Shown here: positions 35,276 through 44,606 of the stretch, piece after piece
Position numbering within the stretch: position 1 is the first letter of the stretch
Layout of the letters: each line of letters opens with the position of its first letter
Source of the DNA: Streptomyces sp. NBC_01255
GTDB lineage: Bacteria > Actinomycetota > Actinomycetes > Streptomycetales > Streptomycetaceae
Direction: 5' to 3'
NCBI RefSeq assembly: GCF_036226445.1
Contig: NZ_CP108474.1
Coordinates: forward strand, 3,038,001 to 3,102,000
Length of the DNA stretch: 64,000 bases
Notes under the pieces: generated by a model
What the model saw: the letters and a program-made list of their open reading frames with translations, nothing else
What the model was told of the DNA's origin: nothing
Database searches by the model: none
Made by a program: the position numbers and the translations under genes

Positions 35276-36706
35276 ATGGATCGTCGTACGTTTCTGACCG
35301 CAGCGGGCACGGGTGCCGCCGCGCTGACCGTCGGCCCGCTCGGGGCCCTGTCCACATCCGCTGCCGCCGCCGAGCGGCCGGTTCGTCGTCCTCATACCTT
35401 TGATACACCGCTGCTCCGGAAGTGGTTCCGGGATACGTATCACTCGATCGAGGCAATGACCACGGAACTCGGTCTCGCCACCGACAAGATCGACCTCAGC
35501 GGTCCAGGCGCTCCCATGCGGTCGGTGCAGACCTCCCCCACCAACATCGCCTGCGGGCTGTGGTCGACGGTCGCCGCCGCGGGCCTGGGCGTCATCGACC
35601 GCGGCACGATGCACCGGCGCCTCGCCCGTACGGTCACGGCGGTGGAAGGGCTCGAGCGCCACCACGGCTTCTGGCTCAACTGGTACGACTCCCGGACCGG
35701 TTCGGTGCTCACGTCGTGGCCCGGGACCGGCGACCCGGTCCGCCCGTTCCTGTCCTCTGTCGACAACGCCTGGCTGGTCACCGGCCTCATGATCGCCGCC
35801 GACGCGGACCCCGCGCTGCGCGGCCGCGTCGCCCGGCTCCTGGCCGACGCCGACTGGTCGTACTACTACACGCCGTACGACCCGGCGGACCCGGTCAAGG
35901 GCCCCGGCCAGCTGCGCGGCGGCTTCTGGCCGGACAAGGAGGAGCCGACCGGCCATCACTACGGCGCCCTCAACACCGAGCCGCGTATGGCCAGCTACCT
36001 GGGTATCGGCGACGGCTCGCTGCCGTCCCACCACTACTGGCACCTGCTGCGGACGATGCTGCCCGAGCACGGCCAGGAGCAGGTCCCGGGCGGCGGCTAC
36101 GAGACGATCGAGGGCGTGCGGGTCTTCAACGGCCACTACACCCACCGGGGCCGCAAGCTCGTGCCGAGCTGGGGCGGTTCGATGTTCGAGGCGCTGATGG
36201 TGCCGCTGTTCGTGCCGGAGTCCGAGTGGTCCCCGCGCTCCTGGGGCCGGACGCACCAGCGGTACGTGCGCTCGCAGATCGAGCACGGTCTGGACGAGGC
36301 GCGGTACGGCTACTGGGGCTTCTCCCCCGCGAACATCCCGTCCGGCGGATACCGCGAGTACGGCGTCGACGCCATCGGCATGCAGACCGAGGGGTACGAG
36401 TCGCTGGGCGTCGTCACCCCGCACGCCTCCTTCCTGGCCCTGCCGTTCGCCCCGGCGGAGGCCATGGCCAATCTGCGGGCCCTGGAGCGGGACTTCGGCG
36501 CGTACGACGAGGAGTACGGATTCCGGGACTCGGTGGACGTCACGACGGGCCGGGTCAGCGACTTCGTGCTGGCGCTCGACCAGGGCATGATCGCGGCCGC
36601 GCTCGCCCAGGTACTGCTGCCCGGCCTGCTCCAGCGCCCCTTCCGTACGGGCGGCTTCGCCGCGCGGGTGCGGCCGCTGCTCCGGAAGGAACGCTTCAGC
36701 ATCTAG
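35276..36706 (+). CDS. Tat-exported glycoamylase-family protein (PF10091-like; GH144-type candidate)
   Basis: A 476-residue protein with a twin-arginine signal (MDRRTFLTAAGTGAAALTVG) and a cleavage site near residue 35. The fold signature of the 'glycoamylase' family is visible in order: [95 protein letters not shown] and LALDQGMIAAAL. Characterised members include endo-beta-1,2-glucanases (GH144). It would cut a polysaccharide outside the cell to feed the importer. The ATG at 35276 was chosen because the Tat signal starts there; a GTG at 35258 is also open. Confidence 0.85.
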   Translation: MDRRTFLTAAGTGAAALTVGPLGALSTSAAAAERPVRRPHTFDTPLLRKWFRDTYHSIEAMTTELGLATDKIDLSGPGAPMRSVQTSPTNIACGLWSTVAAAGLGVIDRGTMHRRLARTVTAVEGLERHHGFWLNWYDSRTGSVLTSWPGTGDPVRPFLSSVDNAWLVTGLMIAADADPALRGRVARLLADADWSYYYTPYDPADPVKGPGQLRGGFWPDKEEPTGHHYGALNTEPRMASYLGIGDGSLPSHHYWHLLRTMLPEHGQEQVPGGGYETIEGVRVFNGHYTHRGRKLVPSWGGSMFEALMVPLFVPESEWSPRSWGRTHQRYVRSQIEHGLDEARYGYWGFSPANIPSGGYREYGVDAIGMQTEGYESLGVVTPHASFLALPFAPAEAMANLRALERDFGAYDEEYGFRDSVDVTTGRVSDFVLALDQGMIAAALAQVLLPGLLQRPFRTGGFAARVRPLLRKERFSI

Positions 36707-36732
36707 GGGGTGTCTTGTCGGTCAGCCCCGGC

Positions 36733-37752
36733 TCAGTGCCAGCCCTCGCGGTAGGCCGCCCAGTCTCCTTCCTCCGCGGCGAAGTCGACGTACAGCGCGA
36801 CACCGAACCGCTCGCGGTCGTGGTCCGTGCGCCCGAGGCCGAGCCTCGTGCCGCGGATCGCGGCGGCGACGGTCTCCGCGTTCTCGTGGTGGCCGAGGTC
36901 GTCCTCGTGGAAGAAGGGGAGCCCCATGAGCAGGTCGGTGGATTCGGGCGTCACTTCGAGGGCGAGGGTCGTCTGCTGGGCGACGTAGCCGCCGTACAGG
37001 CCCTCCAGCGGCATCCACGTGTCGTACGACATCACCGCGATCTGGTCGACGCGCCGGGCGACCTGCCCGAAGAACTCCTGCGACCACCACTTCTCCCTGC
37101 CGGTGAGCGCGCCGTTCACGGTGTGCGCGGCCGGCACCGGGTCGATCTGGTGGGCGGCGACCGAGAGCGGTACCTTCCGGGCCCGGGTCAGCTCCCCCAG
37201 GTCGTCGAGGAGCGACAGGTAGTTCCCGTCGTCGGAGAGCAGCGGCTCCAGGTCGAAGTGGACCCCGTCGAAGCCGGCGTCCAGGATCTGCCGGGCCGAG
37301 GTGACCACGGCCGCCCGGGATTCGGCCTTGTCCAGGCGCAGTCCGTCCGGCCCTTCGGTGGCGAGGACGTCGCCCAGCCACGCCTGTACTCGTATCCCGG
37401 GCATCGTGCGGTGGACGGCGTCGATCAGCCACTTCGCCCGGGGGTACTTGGCCGCCGGCAGGGTGCCGTCGTGTCGCAGCGGTCCGGCGTGGACGTACAG
37501 GTCGCGGATCCCGGTGCCCTTGATCCGCTCCGCGAAGGCTGCGAGGTCGGCGTCCTTCTTCCGTCCGTCGACCCAGGCGTGGCCGAGCCAGATGGCGTCC
37601 TTGCCCCGAGTCCGCGCGTCGCCTCTGACGTCTCCCGTGTAGTTGAGGCGCAGCGCGACCGCGCCGGTGAGCAGGGGCACGACGAGCAGCAGGACCAGCC
37701 CGAGGGCGAACCATCGTCCCCGCCGCCATATGCCTCTCAACCGTCCGTTCAC
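36733..37752 (-). CDS. Membrane-anchored GH18-like TIM-barrel protein
   Basis: A 339-residue protein with a basic cytosolic start, one helix at about residues 13-34 (WFALGLVLLLVVPLLTGAVAL) and an extracytoplasmic barrel-like domain. FDGVHFDLEPL resembles the GH18 strand-4 motif DGxDxDxE: the last Asp and the catalytic-type Glu are kept, but the middle Asp is His. Other barrel segments are IRDLYVHAG, IRVQAWLGD, LSVAAHQ and IAVMSYDTW. It starts at GTG 37752. It may be an enzyme or sugar-binding protein of the cell surface; the substrate is unknown. Its stop lies 26 bases from the convergent Tat-exported enzyme. Confidence 0.7.
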   Translation of the reverse strand: MNGRLRGIWRRGRWFALGLVLLLVVPLLTGAVALRLNYTGDVRGDARTRGKDAIWLGHAWVDGRKKDADLAAFAERIKGTGIRDLYVHAGPLRHDGTLPAAKYPRAKWLIDAVHRTMPGIRVQAWLGDVLATEGPDGLRLDKAESRAAVVTSARQILDAGFDGVHFDLEPLLSDDGNYLSLLDDLGELTRARKVPLSVAAHQIDPVPAAHTVNGALTGREKWWSQEFFGQVARRVDQIAVMSYDTWMPLEGLYGGYVAQQTTLALEVTPESTDLLMGLPFFHEDDLGHHENAETVAAAIRGTRLGLGRTDHDRERFGVALYVDFAAEEGDWAAYREGWH

Positions 37753-37891
37753 CCGAGTCCCCCAAGAGCCGTCGTGTCACTGGTGCCACCGTAGAGGCGG
37801 CCACAGACAGTGACGCCGAGCGGCCTCGAACGGTTTCCGGATGACATCGGTCCGGTCGCGGAGCCGCATACCCGGACATAACCTCCCATTT

Positions 37892-40000
37892 GTGACGCGA
37901 ATAGCCACCCGAGCCCTTCTCGCGGTACTGGTGGCGGCGTGGTGGCTCCTCGTGCCCGCCGTTCACGGTGCCCACGCCGACGACCCCGTCGTCCTGTCCC
38001 GCGAGGGGCAGATCACCGACCGGGTGGGAGCCCTCGGCGACCGCCGCGCCTCCGTGACCCAGGCCCTCGACCGGCTCTACGATGACCGGCGGGTGCAGCT
38101 CTTCGTCGTGTACGTACGGGACTTCTCCGGGCGCTCGGCGCAGAGCTGGGCCGACGCCACCGCCGAGCGCAACGGCCTCGGAGCAGAGGACCTGCTGCTC
38201 GCCGTCGCCACCCACGACCGGCAGTACGGCTACTCCGCCGACCCGGCCTCGCGCTTCACCCAGGAACAGCTGGACGACGTGGCCAGGACCGCGATCGAAC
38301 CGCCCCTGCGGCAGAACGACTGGGCGGGCGCCGCCATCGGCGCGGCGAACGGCTACGACGCCGTCCTCGCCGGACTGCCCGTCCCCACTCCGGCGATCAC
38401 CCCCGGGCCCGCCGACCCCGGCTCCCCGGCCGACGACGGCACTTCGGCGACCGACCTGGTCCTGCCGGTGGTGCTGGTCGGCGGCGCGGGGGCCGTCGCG
38501 GCCTACGCGTACACCAAGCGGCGCCGGCGGACCGAGACCCGCACCACACCGCAGGGCGGACAGGGCTGGGGCGCGCCGAAGGAGCCCGCGCCGCCGTCCC
38601 TGGACGAGCTCGACGGGCAGGCCCGGGTGGCTCTGGTCGCCACCGACGACGCCGTCCGCACCAGCCAGGAGGAGCTCGGCTTCGCGTCCGCCCAGTTCGG
38701 CGAGGAGGCGGTGAAGCCCTTCACCGAGGCGGTCGCCTTCGCCAAGGAGCAGCTGACGGCTTCGTTCCGGCTGCGGCAGAAGCTCGACGATTCCTTTCCC
38801 GAGGACGACTCGACGCGCAGGGGCATGCTCGACGAGATCCTCCGGCGCTGCGCCGAGGCGGACGCGCGTCTCGATGCCGAGAGCGAGGACTTCGACCGGC
38901 TCCGGGCCCTGGAGCGGAACGCTCCCGAGGCGCTGGCCTCGGTCGAGGCCGCCTTCCGCGAGCAGACCGGGCGCATGGGCCTGGCCGAGGCGGCGCTGAC
39001 CGCGATGCGCGAGCGGTACGCGGACTCCGCCGCGTCCCCCGTCGCGGGCGACATCGAGCAGGCGAAGGACCGGCTCGTGTTCGCGACGACGCACATCAAC
39101 CAGGCCCGACAGCAGATCGACGCCGGGGACAACGGCGCGGCCGCCGTACACATCCGGGCGGCCGAGGGTGCGGTGGCCCAGGCAGCCCGGCTCGTCGAGG
39201 CCGTGGACCGGCGGGCTCAGGAGCTGGCCGAGGCGGTGGGCAAGCTGCCGGGCGCACTCTCCGAGACGGACGCGGACCTCGCGGACGCCCGCGGCCTGTT
39301 GAAAGGGACGGCCGAAGGGGTCTCCACCGCCGATCTCCAGGGCCGGATCGCCCGGGCCGAGTCGGTGGTCGCCGAGGTCCGGCAAGGAGTGGAGGCCGGC
39401 CGGTACGACCCGATCGACGCGCTGCGCCGGGTCGAGGAGGCCGACGCGGCGCTCGACGAGGCACTGGAGGGCGCACGGGAGCGCGAGTCGGGCACTCGGC
39501 GCGCCCGTGCGCTCCTCGATCAGGCGATGCTGACGGCCCGCTCGGCGATCGGAGCGGCCGCGGACTACATCACCACGCATCGGGGAGCCGTGGGCTCCGA
39601 GGCCCGTACGCGCCTGGCCGAGGCCCAGCGCCGCTGGGAGAAAGCGCGGGTCCTCGCCGACGCCGAGGACCCGCAGGCTGCCCTCGCAGAGGCCCAGCAG
39701 GCGGACGCGCTGGCCCGGCGTGCGCAGGGCCTCGCCGAGCAGGACGTCCGGACGTATGGGAACCCGAACGGCTTGGGCGGTGTAACAGGGGTGGGAGGAA
39801 GCGGTGGCGGCGGGCTCGGCGGTGCAGTGCTCGGCGGCATCATCCTCGGCGGACTGTTCGGCGGGGGAAAGGGAGGCGGACATGGGGGGTTCGGTGGAGG
39901 TTCGGGTGGGGGTTTCGGGGGCGGAGGTTTCGGCGGCGGGCCCGGCAGCTTCGGCGGCAGCGGCACGCGCGGCCGGCGGGGCGGCGGCGGCCGGTTCTGA
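37892..40000 (+). CDS. TPM-domain membrane protein with a long coiled coil and Gly-rich tail
   Basis: About 702 residues. The GTG at 37892 begins a signal peptide (VTRIATRALLAVLVAAWWLLV to AHA); an ATG at 37841 would add 17 residues. The TPM (YgcG-type) domain occupies about 35-165, with LSREGQITD and FVVYVRDFSG. A transmembrane helix at about 188-208 (LVLPVVLVGGAGAVAAYAY) is followed by RRRR. A cytosolic helical, coiled-coil-prone region runs from about 230 to 625, and the end is a Gly-rich repeat (GGxGGGFGG). It lies 50 bases upstream of a pspA-like gene, a recurring pairing in actinobacteria linked to envelope stress. Confidence 0.85.
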   Translation: MTRIATRALLAVLVAAWWLLVPAVHGAHADDPVVLSREGQITDRVGALGDRRASVTQALDRLYDDRRVQLFVVYVRDFSGRSAQSWADATAERNGLGAEDLLLAVATHDRQYGYSADPASRFTQEQLDDVARTAIEPPLRQNDWAGAAIGAANGYDAVLAGLPVPTPAITPGPADPGSPADDGTSATDLVLPVVLVGGAGAVAAYAYTKRRRRTETRTTPQGGQGWGAPKEPAPPSLDELDGQARVALVATDDAVRTSQEELGFASAQFGEEAVKPFTEAVAFAKEQLTASFRLRQKLDDSFPEDDSTRRGMLDEILRRCAEADARLDAESEDFDRLRALERNAPEALASVEAAFREQTGRMGLAEAALTAMRERYADSAASPVAGDIEQAKDRLVFATTHINQARQQIDAGDNGAAAVHIRAAEGAVAQAARLVEAVDRRAQELAEAVGKLPGALSETDADLADARGLLKGTAEGVSTADLQGRIARAESVVAEVRQGVEAGRYDPIDALRRVEEADAALDEALEGARERESGTRRARALLDQAMLTARSAIGAAADYITTHRGAVGSEARTRLAEAQRRWEKARVLADAEDPQAALAEAQQADALARRAQGLAEQDVRTYGNPNGLGGVTGVGGSGGGGLGGAVLGGIILGGLFGGGKGGGHGGFGGGSGGGFGGGGFGGGPGSFGGSGTRGRRGGGGRF

Positions 40001-40050
40001 GGACCGCGCGTTCCGTGTCCCCTTTTCTGTCCCTCTCAAGGAGAAGAGCC

Positions 40051-40758
40051 ATGAGCAAGCAGACCATTCTCGGCCGGGTCACCCAGCTGGCGAAGGCCAA
40101 CATCAACGCGCTGCTGGACCAGGCGGAGGATCCGCAGAAGATGCTGGACCAGTTGATCCGCGACTACTCGAGCAACATCACGGAGGCGGAGGAGGCGGTG
40201 GCCACGACCATCGGCAACCTCCGGTTGATGGAGCAGGACCACCAGGAGGACGTGGAGGCGGCGAAGGAGTGGGGCGGCAAGGCGCTGGCCGCCAGCCGGA
40301 AGGCGGACGAGCTGCGGGCCGGCGGGCAGGCGGCGGAGGCGGACCGGTTCGACAATCTGGCGAAGGTGGCGCTGGGCCGCCAGCTCCAGTCGGAGAAGGA
40401 GGCGCGGACGGCGGAGCCGACGATCGCCTCGCAGACCGAGGTGGTGGACAAGCTCAGGACGGGCCTCGACCAGATGAAGGCCAAGCTCGGCGAGCTCCGG
40501 GCGAAGCGCGACGAGCTGGTCGCGCGGGCCAAGTCCGCGCAGGCGCAGAACCGCATGATGGACGCGGTGAAGAGCATCGACGTCCTCGACCCGACCAGCG
40601 AGCTGAGCCGCTTCGAGGACAAGGTGCGCCGGGAGGAGGCGAAGGCGATGGGCAAGCAGGAGCTCGCCGCCTCCTCGCTGGACGCCCAGTTCGAGCAGTT
40701 GGACACGCTCGGCGACAGCGCGGAGATCGAGGCCCGGCTGGCCGCGCTCAAGGGCTGA
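40051..40758 (+). CDS. PspA/IM30 family protein
   Basis: A 235-residue, almost wholly helical protein. It starts MSKQTILGRVTQLAKANINALLDQAEDP, which matches the PspA N-terminus with the DP before the coiled coil, and continues with long heptad-rich helices (AKLGELRAKRDELVARAKSAQAQ). PspA/IM30 proteins form rings or rods on the inner face of stressed membranes. GGAGAAGAG precedes the ATG. It is probably co-transcribed with the TPM protein, which may be its membrane partner (inference). Confidence 0.93.
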   Translation: MSKQTILGRVTQLAKANINALLDQAEDPQKMLDQLIRDYSSNITEAEEAVATTIGNLRLMEQDHQEDVEAAKEWGGKALAASRKADELRAGGQAAEADRFDNLAKVALGRQLQSEKEARTAEPTIASQTEVVDKLRTGLDQMKAKLGELRAKRDELVARAKSAQAQNRMMDAVKSIDVLDPTSELSRFEDKVRREEAKAMGKQELAASSLDAQFEQLDTLGDSAEIEARLAALKG

Positions 40759-40773
40759 TCCGGTCCTGGCTCG

Positions 40774-40800
40774 GGCGGGCGGTGCGGTGCGCCGCCCGCC
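40774..40800. terminator. Terminator between the pspA-like gene and the convergent phosphatase gene
   Basis: GGCGGGCGG at 40774-40782 pairs with 40792-40800 around a 9-base loop, in the 56-base gap between two convergent stops. Confidence 0.7.
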
Positions 40801-40814
40801 GTGGCCGGCGTCGG

Positions 40815-43382
40815 TCAGAACATGCTGAGGAGCTGTTCCACCGTGGGTTCCGCCGTCCCGTCACCGTCCGGCAGAGCCAGTTCGAACCAGACGGTCTTAC
40901 CGCGCGGGGTGCGGCGGGATCCCCACGAGGAGCTGAGCAGCCCGACCAGCTGGAGGCCGCGACCTCCCTCGTCGGTGTCCCGGGCCCGTCGGCGCCGCGG
41001 CTGGACCAGGCCCGCGTCCCAGACCTCGCAGACGAGGGTGCGGTCGCGCAGCAGGCGCAGCCGGATCTCTCCCTCGCCGTAGCGCAGCGCGTTGGTGACG
41101 AGTTCGCTGACGAGGAGTTCGACGGTGTCGACGAGCGGTTCGAGGTCCCAGGCCTTCAGCTGGGTGCGGGCCAGTTCGCGGGCCCGGCCGACCGAGCGGG
41201 GCTCCCTGGGCAGCCGCCAGTCGCCCACGGCTTCGCTGGGCAGGCCCTGGATCCTGGCCATGAGGAGGGCGATGTCGTCCTCGCCGTGCCCGGTGTCGAG
41301 GCTGGTGAGGACCCGGTCGCAGACGTCTTCGAGTGGGCGGGTCGCGTCGGTGAGGGCGCGTCGGAAGGCGCTGAGTCCCTCGTCCAGGGGATGGTCGCGG
41401 GACTCGACGAGCCCGTCGGTGTAGAGGGCGAGGAGGGCGCCCTCGGGCAGTTCGACCTCGACCTCCTCGAAGGGTTCGCCGCCGACCCCGAGCGGCATCC
41501 CTGGGGGTACGTCGAGCAGCAGGGCCTCCTCGCCGGGTTCGACGAGCAGGGGCGGGAGGTGGCCGGCGTTGGCGAAGGTGCAGCGGCGGGTGACCGGGTC
41601 GTACACCGCGTAGACGCAGGTGGCGAGGTAGACCTCGGAGAGTTCGGGGCCCCGGGACTTGTGCGTGCGGGACTGCTGGGTGCCGATGGGGGCGCCGAGG
41701 CCGCGGGCGATCTCGTCGAGGTGGGAGAGGACTTCTGCGGGCTCCAGGTCGAGCTGGGCGAGAGTCCGGACGGCGGTGCGCAGTTCGCCCATGGCGACGG
41801 CGGCGCGCAGGCCGCGGCCCATGACGTCGCCGATGACGAGGGCGGTGCGGTGGCCGGGCAGTTCGATGACGTCGAACCAGTCGCCGCCGACCTCGGTGGC
41901 GGTGGTGCCGGGCAGGTAGCGGCAGGCGATGTCGAGTCCCGCGGCCTCGGGGTCGCCGGGCGGGAGCAGGCTGCGCTGGAGGATGAGGGCCCGCTCGTGT
42001 TCGCGGCGGTAGAGGCGGGCGTTGTCGATGCAGACGGCGGCGCGGGCCGCGAGTTCGACGGCGAGGGCCCGGTCGCGCTCCCCGAAGGGCTCGCTGCCCT
42101 TGGTCCGGGAGAACTGGACGAGGCCGACGACGGTGTCGTGGGCGACCATCGGGACGACGAGCGTGGACTGGACGAGTTCGCCGTCGGCGCCCGGCACGGT
42201 CCGGATCCGTCCGGTCCGCAGCGCTCCGGCGCACGGCGAGTTGAACGGGTAGCGGTGGACGGCCCCGACGTCGATCGGTACGGGTCCGCAACAGCCGCTG
42301 CCCGGTCCGTGCCCCTCGTCGGCTCTGAGGGGGGTGTCGGCGACGGCGCTGGCGAAGGCGACCCGGCGGAGTTCGGCGCTGCCCGCCCCGTACCCGACGT
42401 CGTGGGAGGTGCCCCACCTGCCCGGTGGTGCTTCGTCTCCGGTCAGCAGGCCTTGGTAGAGGTCGACGGAGGCCAGGTCGCAGAAACCGGGGACGGCGAC
42501 GTCGAGGAGCTCGCGGGCGGTGGCCTCCAGGTCGAGGGAGTTGCCGATGCGGGCGCCGGCCTCGTTGAGGAGGGCGAGGTTGCGGCGGGCGCTGGCGGCC
42601 TCGCGGGCGGCGTTGTGGCGGCGGGTGACGTCGATGCCGAGGCCGGCGACGCCGATCGGCCGGCCCGAGCCGCTGTGCACGCGGTAGAGGTTGATGGACC
42701 AGTGCCGGCGGTCGCGGGCGCCGGGGGCGGCGCCGACGATCTGGAGGTCGGTGACGGACTCCCCGGTCTCCAGCACCCGCCGGAGGGCGCTGGTCATCCG
42801 GTCGGCCTCGGACCGGGCGAGGTAGTCGTGGACGGTCCGGCCGCGATGATCGTCGGCCGAGCCGCCGAAGACGGTGGCGAAGCGCTGGTTGGCCCGCTTC
42901 ACGGTGAGGTCGGTACCGAAGAGGAGAAAACCGAAGGGGGATTGGCCGAAAATCGCCTGGGAGGCGGCGAGGTCCGTCTCGATGCGGCGGAGGGCGCGCA
43001 CGTCGACGACGATGCACAGCGCGGCCCGTTCCCCGGACTCGGTCTCGCTCGGCATGACGTACATCTCGGCGATGCCCTGGGGGTGCTCCTCGCCGGGCAT
43101 ACGGAAGGGGACGAGGCCCGTCCACTCCTTGCCGTCGAGGATCTCCTTGACCCGCCGATGACCGCGCTCGCGCAGGTCGGCGGGCATGAAGGCCTCGACC
43201 GGGTCCTTGCCCCTGGCCTCCTCGGCGCTGACGCCGAAGAGGTCCACGGCTCGCCTGCTCCACTGCTCGACGAGGCCGTCGGGCCCGATCGAGAAGGACG
43301 CGACCCGGATGTAGTCATAGATGGAGCCGGGCGGGCTGCTCTGCCACACGAAGCCGCTCGCCGTCTCGGATATCTCGCTCAC
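40815..43382 (-). CDS. PAS-PAS-GAF-SpoIIE phosphatase with C-terminal HATPase domain
   Basis: An 855-residue signalling protein. Two PAS domains span about 20-250 (YDYIRVASFSIGPDGLVEQWSRRAVDLFGV; QSPFGFLLFGTDLTVKRANQRFATVFG). A GAF domain follows at about 270-440. The PP2C-type SpoIIE domain at about 470-690 has GGDWFDVI and DDIALLMARI metal-site motifs. A GHKL ATPase domain at about 715-850 contains ELVTNALRYGEGEI and GGRGLQLVGLL. It is cytosolic, with no membrane helix. Such proteins dephosphorylate anti-anti-sigma factors and may also act as the opposing kinase. It starts at GTG, in a region with a second HATPase gene 144 bases upstream. Confidence 0.92.
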   Translation of the reverse strand: MSEISETASGFVWQSSPPGSIYDYIRVASFSIGPDGLVEQWSRRAVDLFGVSAEEARGKDPVEAFMPADLRERGHRRVKEILDGKEWTGLVPFRMPGEEHPQGIAEMYVMPSETESGERAALCIVVDVRALRRIETDLAASQAIFGQSPFGFLLFGTDLTVKRANQRFATVFGGSADDHRGRTVHDYLARSEADRMTSALRRVLETGESVTDLQIVGAAPGARDRRHWSINLYRVHSGSGRPIGVAGLGIDVTRRHNAAREAASARRNLALLNEAGARIGNSLDLEATARELLDVAVPGFCDLASVDLYQGLLTGDEAPPGRWGTSHDVGYGAGSAELRRVAFASAVADTPLRADEGHGPGSGCCGPVPIDVGAVHRYPFNSPCAGALRTGRIRTVPGADGELVQSTLVVPMVAHDTVVGLVQFSRTKGSEPFGERDRALAVELAARAAVCIDNARLYRREHERALILQRSLLPPGDPEAAGLDIACRYLPGTTATEVGGDWFDVIELPGHRTALVIGDVMGRGLRAAVAMGELRTAVRTLAQLDLEPAEVLSHLDEIARGLGAPIGTQQSRTHKSRGPELSEVYLATCVYAVYDPVTRRCTFANAGHLPPLLVEPGEEALLLDVPPGMPLGVGGEPFEEVEVELPEGALLALYTDGLVESRDHPLDEGLSAFRRALTDATRPLEDVCDRVLTSLDTGHGEDDIALLMARIQGLPSEAVGDWRLPREPRSVGRARELARTQLKAWDLEPLVDTVELLVSELVTNALRYGEGEIRLRLLRDRTLVCEVWDAGLVQPRRRRARDTDEGGRGLQLVGLLSSSWGSRRTPRGKTVWFELALPDGDGTAEPTVEQLLSMF

Positions 43383-43526
43383 GCGACCGTCCCCTCCAGC
43401 TCACCGCACCGGACCGGCCATGCCCGCAGTATTCAATACGGCAGGCCCCGACGGCACGACGTTCACGATCACAGGGTGGTCTCGTTCGCTTCGGGCCGAG
43501 TGCCGGTGATCGTTGTCCCACCCTGT

Positions 43527-43949
43527 TTACTCACCAGGGAGAGCCAGCTCGAACCATACGGTTTTGCCCGTGCTTCCTTTACGGGTCCCCCAGCGCCGTG
43601 CGGAACAGGCCACCAGACCGAGTCCGCGGCCCCCCTCGTCCTCCGGTCCGGCGGGTCGCTCCGTCGGGGGATCCGGAAGTGGATCCGAAACCTCCACGAG
43701 CAGCGCGGGATGCGGGGAGGGTTCGGCTCTGTCGAGTCGGGGGCGGACCAGGCGGACTCCGATGGGCCCGGAGGCGTAGCGCAGGGAGTTGGTCACCAGC
43801 TCGCTGACCAGCAGGACGGTCACATCGCCGAGGGCCGCGTCGAGGTCCCAGGCCCGGAGTGTCTCGCGCACCGCGTGGCGGGCGGTGCGCACGGCATTTG
43901 CCTCTGCCGGGAAGTTCCACTCGGCACAGTCGCCGTCGGTGTCGATCAC
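43527..43949 (-). CDS. RsbW-like ATP-binding protein (anti-sigma factor kinase family)
   Basis: A 140-residue stand-alone GHKL domain. The N-box is LLVSELVTNSLRYASG and the G-box region EDEGGRGLGLVACSARRWG. These small proteins are serine kinases of anti-anti-sigma factors or direct anti-sigma factors, and Streptomyces has dozens. It is close in sequence and strand to the phosphatase at 40815, so the two may act on the same partner. It starts at GTG 43949. The 144-base gap to the phosphatase gene means they may have separate promoters. Confidence 0.88.
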   Translation of the reverse strand: MIDTDGDCAEWNFPAEANAVRTARHAVRETLRAWDLDAALGDVTVLLVSELVTNSLRYASGPIGVRLVRPRLDRAEPSPHPALLVEVSDPLPDPPTERPAGPEDEGGRGLGLVACSARRWGTRKGSTGKTVWFELALPGE

Positions 43950-44092
43950 ACCCGATCACTTCCCCAGCCGTGTGTCAGCAGGAAGGCCCACGTCCCCTTC
44001 CAGGGGATCAATCAGGACATACCCGCTATTTGGTGCGGGATATCGTGTCGGGCGCAGCCATGGGCGCACGGTGGCACGAACGGCGTAGAGAC

Positions 44093-44566
44093 TCAGTCGC
44101 GCGCTCCGTCGGCGGGAGCCGTCGGGAGCCGCAGCGCGGCCTCGGCGACGGCCGGGCGGTCCTGGTCGAGCCAGTCGACCGAGTCCAGCTCATGCCGGGC
44201 GAGCCAGCGCAGCTCGTCATGGTCCTCCAGCGGGCGGGGCTCACCGGAGAGCAGGCGGGCGGTCCAGACCCGCAGGACGTATCCGGGCTTCAGCGGCCAC
44301 TCGCCGGGGATGCGCTCGCCCGGTTCGGTCTCGACGCCGAGCTCCTCGCGCAACTCCCTGACCAGCGCTTCTTCGGGGCTCTCGCCCGGTTCGAGCTTGC
44401 CGCCGGGGAGCTCCCAGCGGCCGGCGAGCTCGGCGGGGGCGCTGCGGCGCGCGGCGAGCAGGCGCCCCCGGTCGTACACGGCCCCCGCGACGACGACCAC
44501 GACACCGGGGTCGGTGCCGTGGTGGCGCTCGCGGGGAGCGGTGGGGTCGGTGGTGCGTTCCGTCAT
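44093..44566 (-). CDS. Nudix hydrolase (MutT-like)
   Basis: A 157-residue enzyme. The Nudix box is complete (GGKLEPGESPEEALVREL then REELGVE, fitting Gx5Ex7REUxEExGU). The fold and the C-terminal DHDELRWLARHELDSVDWLDQDRPAV pattern match MutT / CTP pyrophosphohydrolase relatives that remove oxidised nucleotides. I chose the ATG at 44566; the frame stays open upstream, but the SPOR-like gene ends only 40 bases away. Substrate choice cannot be read from sequence. Confidence 0.9.
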   Translation of the reverse strand: MTERTTDPTAPRERHHGTDPGVVVVVAGAVYDRGRLLAARRSAPAELAGRWELPGGKLEPGESPEEALVRELREELGVETEPGERIPGEWPLKPGYVLRVWTARLLSGEPRPLEDHDELRWLARHELDSVDWLDQDRPAVAEAALRLPTAPADGARD

Positions 44567-44606
44567 GGGCGCGAGCGTAGCCCGGGGCGGGCGGCACCCG
44601 CCGGGC

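Noticed and set aside
32924..36424. A 1166-codon minus-strand open frame
   Set aside because: It lies antisense to the permease, GH1 and glycoamylase-family genes, which have clear motifs; its composition is that of a shadow frame.
36722..40039. A 1105-codon minus-strand open frame
   Set aside because: Its N-terminal two thirds is antisense to the TPM-domain gene, and its distal part overlaps the GH18-like gene in another frame. No domain is visible.
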